Shown one piece after another: positions 32,918 through 42,909 of a DNA stretch of 64,000 bases (position 1 is its first letter; the number at the start of each line of letters is the position of its first letter). The translations under genes were made by a program, and so were the position numbers. The stretch covers positions 62,001 to 126,000 of the forward strand of contig MU853189.1 of assembly GCA_033085395.1 (NCBI GenBank), given 5' to 3'. The stretch comes from Xanthoparmelia taractica. Its lineage: Eukaryota; Ascomycota; Lecanoromycetes; Lecanorales; Parmeliaceae. The notes below the pieces were generated by a model that had not been told where the DNA came from, ran no database searches, and was given only the letters and a program-made list of their open reading frames with translations.

Positions 32918-33412
32918 TGTAGGAAATATGGATGATGTAATGTGGAAGTCTGACTCTTGTGTCTCGCCCTTGGACAAGAACGCGATTTTCGTACAGAGCT
33001 TTGAACAAACTCTCGAAAAGGCTGATCTTTACGAAAGGAAGTCCTGGTCCCATTCGCTAACTTTGAAAGTGCACTTGAGCATTGTGGTATCAAACGTCGA
33101 CCTCCTACCTTTAGCCTCGACAATTAGCGTTTGCAAAAGTGAATTGAATCCTTGGCATCTTCCTTCATCGCCTGACCTATAAATCTATATATGAGACACG
33201 ACAACTATTAATCTTATTATCTATATCACTTTTGATTAAGGAGACAGACTCAAGAGTTGTCTATTTAATATGTGTTGACAAGGTGTATGAAAGTAATTTT
33301 TGGATAAAAGTTTTGGGGGGCGCCGAGGTGGTGGATTACTTCAATTTTGACGGTGGACAGGTGGTCTGGCCAACAGACAAGCGTACTTGCACTGTTATCT
33401 AGGTACCCGGTG

Positions 33413-35132
33413 TTAAAATGCCTTTGGTCTAAGCTTTCCTATCCAACCCCCTAGACACAGCAGCAGAAACACTCCAGTAACTGCACTCCAAAGTCCCAAG
33501 CACCATGTTGTTGTTTGCCAGCCAGCCGCGTTGCGGATTAGGCCTGCGAACAAGGGACCGATCAAGCAACCGGCCGCATAGGCGGTATTGACAAGACTCC
33601 AGCCCGTGGCAACAACGGATCCATTAATAGCTTGCCGGTCATTCTCCTCCGCGTCTGCAACAGTAGCACCAATTTCTGCAATGATTGCCGGCATGGCAAT
33701 AGCCATCGCCAGGCCGATGACTACCAGGAGACCGCAGAGCAGGATCTTTTGGGCTAGTGTATCTTGCGTTACAAAACGTAAGAGCACGTAGGCCGGGGTG
33801 GCCAGGAGACAACCACCGGCTGCGAGCAGGCGTCTCCCTTGCTGATATCTGTCGGTTACCGCGCCAAAGATATGCTGCAGGAGGGATGGAAGCAAGATGG
33901 TGATGAAAATTAGGCCCTGTCCAGTCTGCTGCCATCCGAAGAGCGCGTTGACAACCAGGGGTAGAGTGCTGTCGAACGCGACGTTTAGGGAGGACTGCAG
34001 CAGTCCTCTAGCGAGCCCCACGAACATCCGGAAGGACAACAGAAGCCTTACTGTTGGGGGATTTGGTGGTGCAGAAATTGACTTGAAGGACGCGCCTTGT
34101 TGGCCGTCTCATTGCTATTTCCTCTCATTGTGTTGGACTTATCGGAAGATTCGGGACACTGAGTCGGACTCGCTGGTGAACCGGTCTTGGGCAAAGTATT
34201 GGGTGTGTCAGGTTAGACAGCCTCGCCCTCCAACCACTTCTGGGCAACTCTCTTTTCGATCATGACGAGCCGTAGTACGGTGTCCACGCCCAGCATGGCG
34301 AAGATGAGTCCGAAGACGGCGTAATATCCACCGTGGGCGTAGATGACGCCGCCAAGCAGGGGCCCTACAACCGGCCCTATGCTCATTGGGATGCCGATTA
34401 CCCCAACGGCTTGGCCGAGGCCTGCTGGACCAACAGTATCAGTAAGAAGCGCCAGGCACACGACCCATAGCATGCCCGCGGATACACCTTGGAGGAGGCG
34501 TCCCGCAAGCCAGAGGCCGACGTTTGTCCCGACGGCAAGAAACGCAGTGGCGCCTGTGAGACAGAGCAGACAGAGCAGGAAAGGAGCGCGACAAGACTCC
34601 ATGCGATCCATGAACAAGCCAGCAGCCGCTGGAAGGGTAAGCAACATGTCAGAGACTGGGGACTCTCAATGGCACAAAGATAGTGGACTCACGCTATGTT
34701 GCCAGAGTCGCGCCACCATAGACGGCCAGGAGAATTGAGTTCCATTTCTGTACTAGGGTGCCGTTTCAATCAATACATTAAACTGCCCCAAGAAGAGGAG
34801 CCGTAGCGTAACCAGAACTCAAACGTACAGTCTTTTGAGGGAATGCCGGCTCTTTGTACTAACGCGGTCGGAGTGACGGCGACAAGCTGTGACATTTAAG
34901 CGTAAAGAATGACCAGATGGGTTAAAGCGGGCTTACTATGCCGTGGAAAAATACATGCTGAACGATTCTCCGTGTTAGCAGGGATCCTTCAAATGACAAA
35001 TCATATTGATAGCTATCCACCAACTGTGAAGATGCCATGACACGAGCCAAAGATGATGAAGCGAGGTGCCGAGCGAGTTTTGAGGAGGGGAGGTGGTCTG
35101 GAAGAGGGTGACAGGCTCAATCCGCAAGCCAT
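33413..35132 (-). pseudogene. MFS transporter (DHA1 drug/H+ antiporter type), broken
   Basis: Exons 35132(or 35225)-35025, 34957-34937, 34886-34829, 34752-34693, then 34628 onward give a typical N-half: RFIIFGSCHGIFT, FFHGILVAVTPTALVQRAG, WNSILLAVYGGATLAT, AAGLFMDRMESCR, LLQGVSAGMLWVVCLALL (motif C-like region), SIGPVVGPLLGG. The C-half at 33413-34039 holds six more helices, for example DSTLPLVVNALFGWQQTGQG. There are three lesions. A TAG codon lies at 34694-34696, one base before a normal GTGAGT donor. A TAA lies at 34213-34215 in the central loop. A frame change near 34095 precedes SAPPNPPTVRLLLSFRM. Intact relatives export drugs or toxins at the plasma membrane. As read, this copy cannot make a full protein. 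Confidence 0.72.
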
Positions 35133-35802
35133 TCCAGTTCTTCTGGCACTCAAGGTGGAGGCCAAGTCCGCCGATGAGATGTCCAATCGAGTATGGACAA
35201 AACAGCATAGTGGACAGGCAGTCACACCCTACCCGCATTCCGCAACCTCAAGTGCTGCACCACAAGGTCGCCGTACCGTACCTGGATCCTTCTTTTTGCT
35301 AGCAAGCGGACAGATCGGCCTTTCCCAGCATTTTTGACGAAGCAGTGTTAATAGGACTCAAGAGTGATCTAAGGTAGGCAAGCCTTTGTTGAATACCGTA
35401 CGGTTAGAAGGGTTAACCCCCACTGCAGCCACCTAGCGCCGTGGGGGGCGGGAGACTTCGCCATCGACTTCCCCGCCTCCTCTCGCTCATATACAGGGGC
35501 CAATTTGGCAGCTCCCTAACGGAAGTCGGGATCTGAGACGCAGTACATTGCAGACACTTAGCATGAGTTATGAAAAATCCCCTGCTTAAGCTGCACATTT
35601 CCACTTCCTTTCAGCGTCACCTCTTCGACTTGACTGCCAAGCTCGAAGATAGCAGAATCCTGTACGCATTCGGTTATTATGCCTCGTCCATCTCTTCGTC
35701 TAAGCAAAAATGGAGTTGCTATTGGTACTCTCCTGTGCAATGGCTCTATTCCAGGGGGGTCAGCCTTTGACCCAAAAAGGTCTCCACTGACTTGTCAGTT
35801 GG
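35133..35802. other. Intergenic between MFS and methyltransferase genes
   Basis: No supported gene. It presumably includes the promoter of the MFS gene and the 3' UTR of the methyltransferase gene. Short frames here show no motif. Confidence 0.4.
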
Positions 35803-36603
35803 CTATGCGTATCTATTTCGAAAACAAACCCCAAACCAGACCGTCATACCGATCCACTTCCTAGCTCTCACACCCAGCACTTCGCTCATCTCCTCATCCA
35901 CAGCTCGTTCCAAGATGTCGCCAATAACTTCAAACCCTTGCTTATGGGCTTCGGCAATCACATTATCCAGATGATGAGCAAAGCTCTGCGTCCGCACCTT
36001 TTCTCCCGTCTTCGGGTCTACGAAGCCCGCTTGACTGATGGCTCCCATCTCTGAATGCATGTTCGTCACCAAGGCAACCCCATTTGGCTTCAATATTTGC
36101 GAGGCCTTCTCAAAGAAGGTAGGGAGGGGAACGTGCTCAAGAACCAGCGTGGAAATTAATGCGTCCGCGTTCAAAGCACAGGGCGGTATGTGGTCGCTTT
36201 CGAGCAGATTGTACTGCTTTAGTTGGGCAACTTGAGCTGCTTCAGATCCTTTGCTGATCTGCGTCACGTGTTCATCTATCCTCGATCTTGCTATTTCAAG
36301 CATCTTGGAGCTAGCATCAAGACCTATTACCGTAGAGGCGGGAATGTCCAACAAGCGTGTCATGTTCCGGCCAGTACCACATCCCAAATCTACGATCTTC
36401 CATGGAGGAGAAGAAAACATGCAAGATAGCACTTTTGGAAGTAGGGTTCGCATCTCAATCGTATCAAGAGCCTGGAGGAAGTTACCATCAATATCGTAGA
36501 CCTCGGACCATAGATCGTAGGCCGACGTGGGATCTAAAAAGCGAACAGGGGCTTTGCCTTCACTGCTTTCTGCTTGGTGCACATGTGAGGCTTGGGAATC
36601 CAT
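35803..36603 (-). CDS. Class I SAM-dependent methyltransferase
   Basis: I chose the ATG at 36603 (MDSQASHVHQ), giving 266 residues. The open frame extends to 36840, but the extra 79 residues look non-family. Residues 20-40 read FLDPTSAYDLWSEVYDIDGN, a common start of fungal UbiE-like methyltransferases. Motif I is VDLGCGTGRN, followed by VIGLDASSKMLEIAR (motif post I), DALISTLVLEHVP (motif IV region) and LKPNGVALVTNMHS (motif VI). These residues bind S-adenosylmethionine in a Rossmann fold. The C-terminus carries ERAVDEEMSEVLGVRARKW, seen in fungal members of unknown substrate. It is divergent from the UDP-galactopyranose mutase gene, about 820 bp away. No membrane segments are present, so it is probably cytosolic. 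Confidence 0.82.
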   Translation of the reverse strand: MDSQASHVHQAESSEGKAPVRFLDPTSAYDLWSEVYDIDGNFLQALDTIEMRTLLPKVLSCMFSSPPWKIVDLGCGTGRNMTRLLDIPASTVIGLDASSKMLEIARSRIDEHVTQISKGSEAAQVAQLKQYNLLESDHIPPCALNADALISTLVLEHVPLPTFFEKASQILKPNGVALVTNMHSEMGAISQAGFVDPKTGEKVRTQSFAHHLDNVIAEAHKQGFEVIGDILERAVDEEMSEVLGVRARKWIGMTVWFGVCFRNRYA

Positions 36604-37421
36604 GGTGGCAAGCATTCCTACAACATGCCCGAAGTAGTAATTCAAGGGAAGAGACGCCTCATTGACTCGATAATGTGGCCTTAACCTGATTTTCGAGTAT
36701 CTGGCAGTCTTTTGAAGACACGATAGCACTCGATTAATCTGACTTGGAAAGCTGGGATACTCCTTTGCTGAAATTCTCCCAACGATCTGTCCTAAGGGTC
36801 GCCCTCTTGTTGGGTCTCGTCGGATGTGCTCCAATAGCAATGTTGAAGATCGTACGGGAGATGATACCGAAAGTCCAGCTAGGTTGTAGCCCTACTTTCG
36901 GAAAAAATTCCCTGCGAATGACTTGAAACTATTTCCTGGGAGCCGTGGGAGATTTATATATTAGGGTGGAGTCAAAGCGATTGCTATAGGGTCTACCAGG
37001 GGCATCATCCCCAAAACAAAGTCAATCTGGACGCACTTGGGAGCAAATGTAAGCGTATTGTCTAGGGGCGTTATCCTACGGCATATGCATAACTTTCGGT
37101 GTCAACCTCGGTGCAATTCAGCCCTGGAAGGCTTGGACCAGTTGAACGTCTCGCCTCACCGCGTGGCCTTTGCCCCGCGATAAGTTACGTGAGTGTTGCC
37201 CTTATGTCATGCAGATCACGGCTAGAAAAAAGATCAACTTATTCGGGGATTACCACCAATGTTTCAGCCTCTATTCGTATAATTTCATTCATTCAATTCT
37301 CACTTTTAAACACCTCACTCGTCCAACACATTCCATGTTCTTGTAGATATCAATCCACCACATACACTCCCCCTATCAACCACGGCGGTCCTCAGATCTA
37401 GAAAGTAAACAGCGTCACACA
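36604..37421. promoter_or_regulatory. Divergent intergenic region, methyltransferase / UGM
   Basis: About 820 bp lies between two divergent starts. The stretch just before the UGM ATG (about 37270-37410) is C/T-rich, as in strong fungal promoters. No specific binding site can be named. Confidence 0.4.
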
Positions 37422-39280
37422 ATGACCAAGTCAGACATGTAGGTCTCGCCACGCACGCGTCACTCCTTCCGGAATATGGCTAATGCGCCCAGCTCCGTTG
37501 ATGTACTGGTGATTGGTGCTGGCCCAACTGGTCAAGGAGCTGCAAAACGCCTTGATCAACTGGTGTGACCCCACAAATACTCATGTCCAGAGGTAGTACT
37601 CACTCAAAGCGCAGGACGGGCCATCATGGATGATTATTGACTCCAATGAGACGCCTGGGGGACTAGCTTCTACAGATATCACACCTGAAGGCTTTGTAAG
37701 TCTCCTCGCCGATTGGGCTCACTGCTCCTGAGACCCTAGTCTAACAAGCTCCTAGCTCTACGACGTTGGCGGGCACGTCATCTTTTCTCACTACAAATAC
37801 TTCGACGACTGCATTCACGAGGCATTACCCAACGAGGATGACTGGTACACACATCAGCGTGTCTCATACGTCCGTTGCAAAGGCCAATGGGTGCCTTACC
37901 CATTCCAGAACAACATCTCCATGTTACCCAAGAAAGAGCAGGTAGATTGCATAGACGGGATGATTGATGCCGCGATGGAGGCAAGAGTGTCCAATACAAA
38001 ACCGAAGAACTTTGACGAATGGATTGTACGAATGATGGGTGTGGGCATTGCCGATCTCTTTATGAGACCTTACAACTTCAAAGTCTGGGCCGTACCAACG
38101 ACAAAGGTGCACAAGGCTAGACCTGCAGTGCAAACAATTGGCTGACATGTCCCAGATGCAATGCCAATGGCTAGGTGAACGTGTCGCTGCTCCGGATATC
38201 AAGACTGTGACAAAGAACGTTATCATGCAGAAGACCGCCGGTAATTGGGGACCTAATGCCACGTTCCGCTTCCCAGCAAACGGTGGCACTGGCGCCATTT
38301 GGATCGCCGTGGCCGACACTCTACCCAAAGAGAAGACTATGTTTGGCTCACATGGCACTGTGAAGAAAGTTGACGCAGATGCTAAAGTGGTCACCCTTGA
38401 GAATGGCAAGACCATTAGCTACGAAAAGCTAATCAGTACAATGGCCGTCGACGCTCTCACAGAGAAGATGGGCGACAAATCTCTGATATCTCTCTCAAGA
38501 GACCTCTTCTATTCCTCCACCCACGTCGTCGGCGTCGGCGTCCGAGGCGAGCGCCCCGAGCGCATCGGCGACAAATGCTGGCTATACTTCCCAGAGCCAG
38601 ACAGCCCATTCTACCGTGCCACCATCTTCTCAAACTACTCTCCCAACAACCAACCTCCGGCCTCCAAGAAACTACCCACCATGCAGCTCGCATCCGGCGA
38701 AAAGCCCTCAAACACTTCCCCGCAAGAAGGCCCCTACTGGTCCATCATGCTCGAAGTCTCCGAGTCCTCCATGAAGCCCGTCGACAACGAAAACATGCTC
38801 CGCGACTGCATCCAAGGCCTCATCAACACGGAAATGCTCAAACCCACCGACGAAATCGTCAGCACCTACCACCGCCGCTTCGACCACGGCTACCCGACCC
38901 CGACCCTCGAGCGCGAAGGCGTCCTCAAGCAGCTCCTCCCCAAACTCCAGGAAAAGGACATTTACTCCCGCGGCCGCTTCGGCAGCTGGAGATACGAGGT
39001 CGGGAACCAGGACCACAGCTTCATGCTCGGCGTCGAAGCGGCCGATCATATCGTCAACGGGGCCGCGGAGCTGACGCTCAATTATCCCGATTTCGTCAAC
39101 GGGAGGGTCAATCACGAGAGACGTCTCGTCGATGGTGCACAGTTCTTCAAGTCGAAGAAGGGTATTCGTGACGAGGCGAAGCCTTTGAAGCCGAATGGCG
39201 TCGAGATGAACGGTGAAGTGAAGGCCCTGCCCGAGCATGCGAAGACGTCGAGCAAGGGTGTCGTGGCTCCTGGGAACTGA
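37422..39280 (+). CDS. ugmA: UDP-galactopyranose mutase
   Basis: Five exons (37422-37438, 37493-37562, 37615-37695, 37756-38106, 38156-39280) sum to 1644 nt, or 547 residues. The 17-nt first exon gives MTKSDI, followed by SVDVLVIGAGPTGQG, the FAD-binding Rossmann motif. Further family blocks are YDVGGHVIFSHYKYFDD, DDWYTHQRVSYVRCKGQWVP, MRPYNFKVWAVPTTKMQCQW, YHRRFDHGYPTPTLEREG and GRFGSWRYEVGNQDHSFMLG. The enzyme uses reduced FAD to interconvert UDP-galactopyranose and UDP-galactofuranose in the cytosol. The latter feeds galactofuranose into galactomannan and glycans of the cell wall. All introns are 49-60 nt with good signals. The C-terminal 40 residues beyond the core are Lys-rich and variable. 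Confidence 0.95.
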
Positions 39281-39909
39281 GTGTGCATATCGAGCTGTGT
39301 GGGGCTCCTCCCCCCCAAGGCATGCTCCTCCACAAGGCATGCATGGCTATAGATAAATGAATGGATTGTACAGAGGGAGCGGTCATTACCAAGCTAGTTC
39401 TGCGTGAGGCTTTGATATACACGCTGCTGAGGTGAATGGATGGAGCTGGACACATGTATCTCATGCCTCGAGCTCTTAATAGATGCTGCAATTACAAAAC
39501 ATCTTTGCAAGTGCCTGTCTATCGTACTCTCTTGTGCTGACGTTGTATATTCAAAATTCAGTTTGAGGTACCAGTCGCCCCAGATCCCAATCCAAGGCAA
39601 GACGGTAAGTATATACTGTACGATTGATTTAACGCTCAAAGGTTCATCTACTGCCACCTACAAAACGCTGCTCTATCCAAAACCCTGTGATTCCAGGCCA
39701 AGATACCACGAATGCCTCAAGCTCACTCAACGGAGCCATTCCACGTCTTCCTTCAAGACAGACTACCATACCAAAACTCTGCTGAATACTCCAAAACCAT
39801 GCTTCTTCGACCGCATAGCCAAAACCGAAAAAAGAGTAACCCAAAGTTTCGCCCAGCAGAGAACCAAAGAAAAATTCCCTCGCACCAAAACTCAACCTTG
39901 AGCCCCCCT
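39281..39909. other. Convergent intergenic region
   Basis: It lies between the stops of UGM (+) and the disordered-protein gene (-). It should hold both 3' UTRs. Short frames show no motif. Confidence 0.5.
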
Positions 39910-42027
39910 CTACCCATCCCTCTCCGTCTCCTCCCTACCCATCCTCAACCCCCGAGCAATTTCCCGCCTCCACCGCCTCTCCTCCACATCCACCGCCCCG
40001 ACATTCTCCTGGTCATGATTCCTATGGTACCGCGTCCGGGTAGACGGCCCTCTTGTCGGCGTACCGAAAGCCTGCCAATCAGCCACTCTCTCATCCCGCG
40101 TCGTCAGCCCCTGCGGACGAGCGGGGGCGGTGTTGAAAGGATTCTGAGTGGCCAGATGTGGTCGTCGGTTGCGCGAGAGCTCTGCGGGCGTTTGGGGCTG
40201 GGTGGTCGGGGAGAGGTTGTCGTTGTATACTGGTATATGGGCGTGTGAGTGGGCGACGGGAGAGATGGAGTAGGAAGATAGGCGTGAAGGTGGCGTGTGT
40301 GGGGAGACAGGAGAAGAAGAAGGAGGGAAGACGGAATTCATGGACAGGTTTCGTGGCGTGGCGGAGAAAGGCGGCGGAAGTGATAGCTGTGGGGAGGCAT
40401 GACGGCGAGCGCTTCTTGGGACAAAGGGTTCTGCAAAAGGACTCAGATTGCGGCGAGATGGGGTTGGATTAACAGAGCCCGTCTGACTGTGGGAGGAGGT
40501 AACACGAGCGTGGTGAGAACCCATGCTGCTACGAGATCGGTAGCTGTCGATCTCGACCGAATCCTGATGAGATTCATGAGGCGAAGACCATTCGTAATTC
40601 GTGTGAGCTGAGCTGCGTGATCCACCAGCAGTGTAGTCTCCGTGGTCGGGAGTGCCAGCTGGTGATGCACCAATAGACTGATAGTTCCAAGCTGGGCTAC
40701 CCATTGGTGGAGTAGGTACCATGTTATGGGTCGAAGGAAAAGAAACAGTGAGAGACGGTAGATCTAACAAGTCACTCTGGAATGTCGAAGGTCCATCGAG
40801 CTGTGGTGGAGTAGATAGATCTACGTCTTCTGATGACACGAAAGGGTAACTCTCGCTGCGAGGTTTGTACCTTTTACGACGCCTTGGGGGAATACCCAGA
40901 AAGCCTCCCGAGGCAGTTGATTCGGAATATCCCGCCGTCGTTCCTGAGTCCTTGTGCGGAGAGCTTGATGCTGCGGCTTGCGAGATGTAAAGAGAAGATC
41001 GCGGAAGGCCGCTTGCGTGACGTGGAATGTCCTCGAGCTGCGCCGGCGAAGAAGCTGCCGGCAGCATAGACCGACTAGTGGCATCATTAGGTAAGTTTTT
41101 AAGCCTGCTGCCCTCTGCATCACCTTTTGCGTTGACGTACGCCTCCAGATTGGTGGAAATTGTACGCCTATCCCGACGGCTGCCATACATCCCGTCATGA
41201 AGGTCGCCTTCGGAGCTGCTATTCGCTGATTCTGATCCGCTTCTACCGTGGATCCAATGAGATCCATGGCCGCCATTAGTATCTCTATGAGCAGAAGAGC
41301 ACTGTTCGTTGACTTCTGTACTTCCATCCAAGTATGGCGTGGCCTTCCGCCGGAAGGGATTGAAATTGTTGAATGATAATCGCCGCTTTGCCGGCGCAGT
41401 CTTTACCACCTTATCCAAAAGCAGATTTTGCTCCTCATCTGCCTCGTCCGCATCGATACTGGGGTCGACTCTTGATGAATCAATCGAACCTGAGGAGGAC
41501 GGAATGGGCCATTGGGAAGAGGTCACTGCCTCGGTATCACGGAAAGGCGATCGCGAGTCATCACTGGATTGGGCCTCATCATCGTTGTCATCCTGCCACT
41601 TGGTATGGTCTTCTTCGATCGAGGCTCGCGAGGAGTGATGGATCTCGAGGAAGTCTTCGGAGGGCTTTATCACTGTCGCATTGCCCTGAGAGATTGTCTG
41701 CGTCCTTGTTGGGGTTCCAGCATCCGCGAGTACTCTATCCCAGAAAATCCTTGAGTCGTGAGGGACCGGTTCATTGGAGATTACTGAATCCCTGTGCCTG
41801 TTGCCGAGCTCCGTCACTCTGGCTGCAGGTGGCCGGGGAGAAGAAGAGGTTGGACGGTGAGTGCGGGCTTCCCACTGATTCTTCTTAGGGTACTTTGTCT
41901 TGTTAGCCACATTGATAGGCTGTCCTGCGGCACGCAGGTTTTGACGTTCGTTGTGACGGTCTATGTGCCAGGTTAGATCTCTGGCATCCAGCCTTAGCTG
42001 TGTCGGATTCAAACGCAGCATTTTCAC
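39910..42027 (-). CDS. Long disordered fungal protein, function unknown
   Basis: A single-exon frame for 705 residues from the ATG at 42027 (or MLRLNPTQ two codons later). The N-terminus has a basic helix, LDARDLTWHIDRHNERQNLR, and a conserved-looking RIFWDRVLADAGTPTRT near residue 100. Residues 215-230 read AKRRLSFNNFNPFRRK, a basic patch with possible phosphorylation. The rest is Ser/Pro/Thr/Asn-rich and mostly disordered. The C-terminal 60 residues recover order: TRDERVADWQAFGTPTRGPS, then a charged RRWRREIARGLRMG helix. Several SP/TP sites suggest phosphoregulation. No enzymatic domain is visible, and I do not recognise the family. Codon choice and the 2.1-kb open frame make it a convincing gene. 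Confidence 0.75.
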   Translation of the reverse strand: MKMLRLNPTQLRLDARDLTWHIDRHNERQNLRAAGQPINVANKTKYPKKNQWEARTHRPTSSSPRPPAARVTELGNRHRDSVISNEPVPHDSRIFWDRVLADAGTPTRTQTISQGNATVIKPSEDFLEIHHSSRASIEEDHTKWQDDNDDEAQSSDDSRSPFRDTEAVTSSQWPIPSSSGSIDSSRVDPSIDADEADEEQNLLLDKVVKTAPAKRRLSFNNFNPFRRKATPYLDGSTEVNEQCSSAHRDTNGGHGSHWIHGRSGSESANSSSEGDLHDGMYGSRRDRRTISTNLEAYVNAKGDAEGSRLKNLPNDATSRSMLPAASSPAQLEDIPRHASGLPRSSLYISQAAASSSPHKDSGTTAGYSESTASGGFLGIPPRRRKRYKPRSESYPFVSSEDVDLSTPPQLDGPSTFQSDLLDLPSLTVSFPSTHNMVPTPPMGSPAWNYQSIGASPAGTPDHGDYTAGGSRSSAHTNYEWSSPHESHQDSVEIDSYRSRSSMGSHHARVTSSHSQTGSVNPTPSRRNLSPFAEPFVPRSARRHASPQLSLPPPFSATPRNLSMNSVFPPSSSPVSPHTPPSRLSSYSISPVAHSHAHIPVYNDNLSPTTQPQTPAELSRNRRPHLATQNPFNTAPARPQGLTTRDERVADWQAFGTPTRGPSTRTRYHRNHDQENVGAVDVEERRWRREIARGLRMGREETERDG

Positions 42028-42909
42028 AAATCAAGGGAATGGATGACAGTAAGAAAGTAAGGATAGAGACGTGAGCAGAGACACTAAAGGGACTTATGCT
42101 CATAGCCATTGTAACTGCAACTGACGGGGACATGATTGTTGCAAGGCAAGAGCTACCTACTTCAGACTCTGCGCTTGGAGGGAGGAAGTGACATTGTACA
42201 ATGGTGCTCGAGATGTAGTAGGTCGTGCATACAGTCATGATCATGCGATGGCAAAGGTACTGGGGGGATATAAGCATGAAGAGCTCCACGAAAGACATGG
42301 CGGTGAAGGGTAGTATATTCCTCAACCTCCAGCATACCCCGTCCAGGCCAAATTGGAACGCACGGATTTGTTTTGAGTAGAGATAAAGCAGCACTCTGCC
42401 TGATCATTTTCGGTCTTGTGAAATCTGGCAAGCCGTACTTGTGTACTTGTAAATGAAAGGCGTTTCTGCAGTGCTACCGCCAAGCCTAGATTACCACGCC
42501 AAGGCAGGCAGCCACACTGCCACGCAATTTCATCTTTGCCGCCTATAATTTGTCCTTGTTACCCTTTGGAAGATGACTATCACAATAATTTTGCAGTCGT
42601 ATTTGAATCTTCTTGATTCCCAAATCCATCCAATAAAGAGCAAGGGGAATGGAGCAGATCTAGAATAAATAATACCTACAAGTACCTTAATGATGGCGGC
42701 GGGAAGACATGTCGCTAAAATGTCAGGGACCTCGGATAAATTGGATTAGGCAAAGCCTTTGGTATCAATACTACAACATAAAGCCTCACAAATAGATGCC
42801 CAGGAACCCGCTTTCCCCCCCCCCAATCCTCCTCCTACAGAGCCTATCCTAGCCTCCATTTCAGGGTCAAACCCAATTTCCTTCGCGCCTTGCAGCAGAG
42901 TCAATCATT
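42028..42909. promoter_or_regulatory. Divergent intergenic region upstream of PDK1
   Basis: About 880 bp lies between the divergent disordered-protein and PDK1 genes. A C-rich tract at 42812-42834 sits just before the PDK1 ATG. No gene is seen. Confidence 0.4.

Noticed and set aside
27228..39280. A secondary-metabolite gene cluster (reductase, MFS, methyltransferase nearby, P450 and ABC further on)
   Set aside because: No polyketide synthase, peptide synthetase, terpene synthase or pathway regulator is present. Housekeeping genes and MITEs are interspersed and several members are broken.
38575..39340. Long Arg/Pro-rich frames on both strands over the UGM gene
   Set aside because: Shadow frames of the GC-rich UGM coding sequence.
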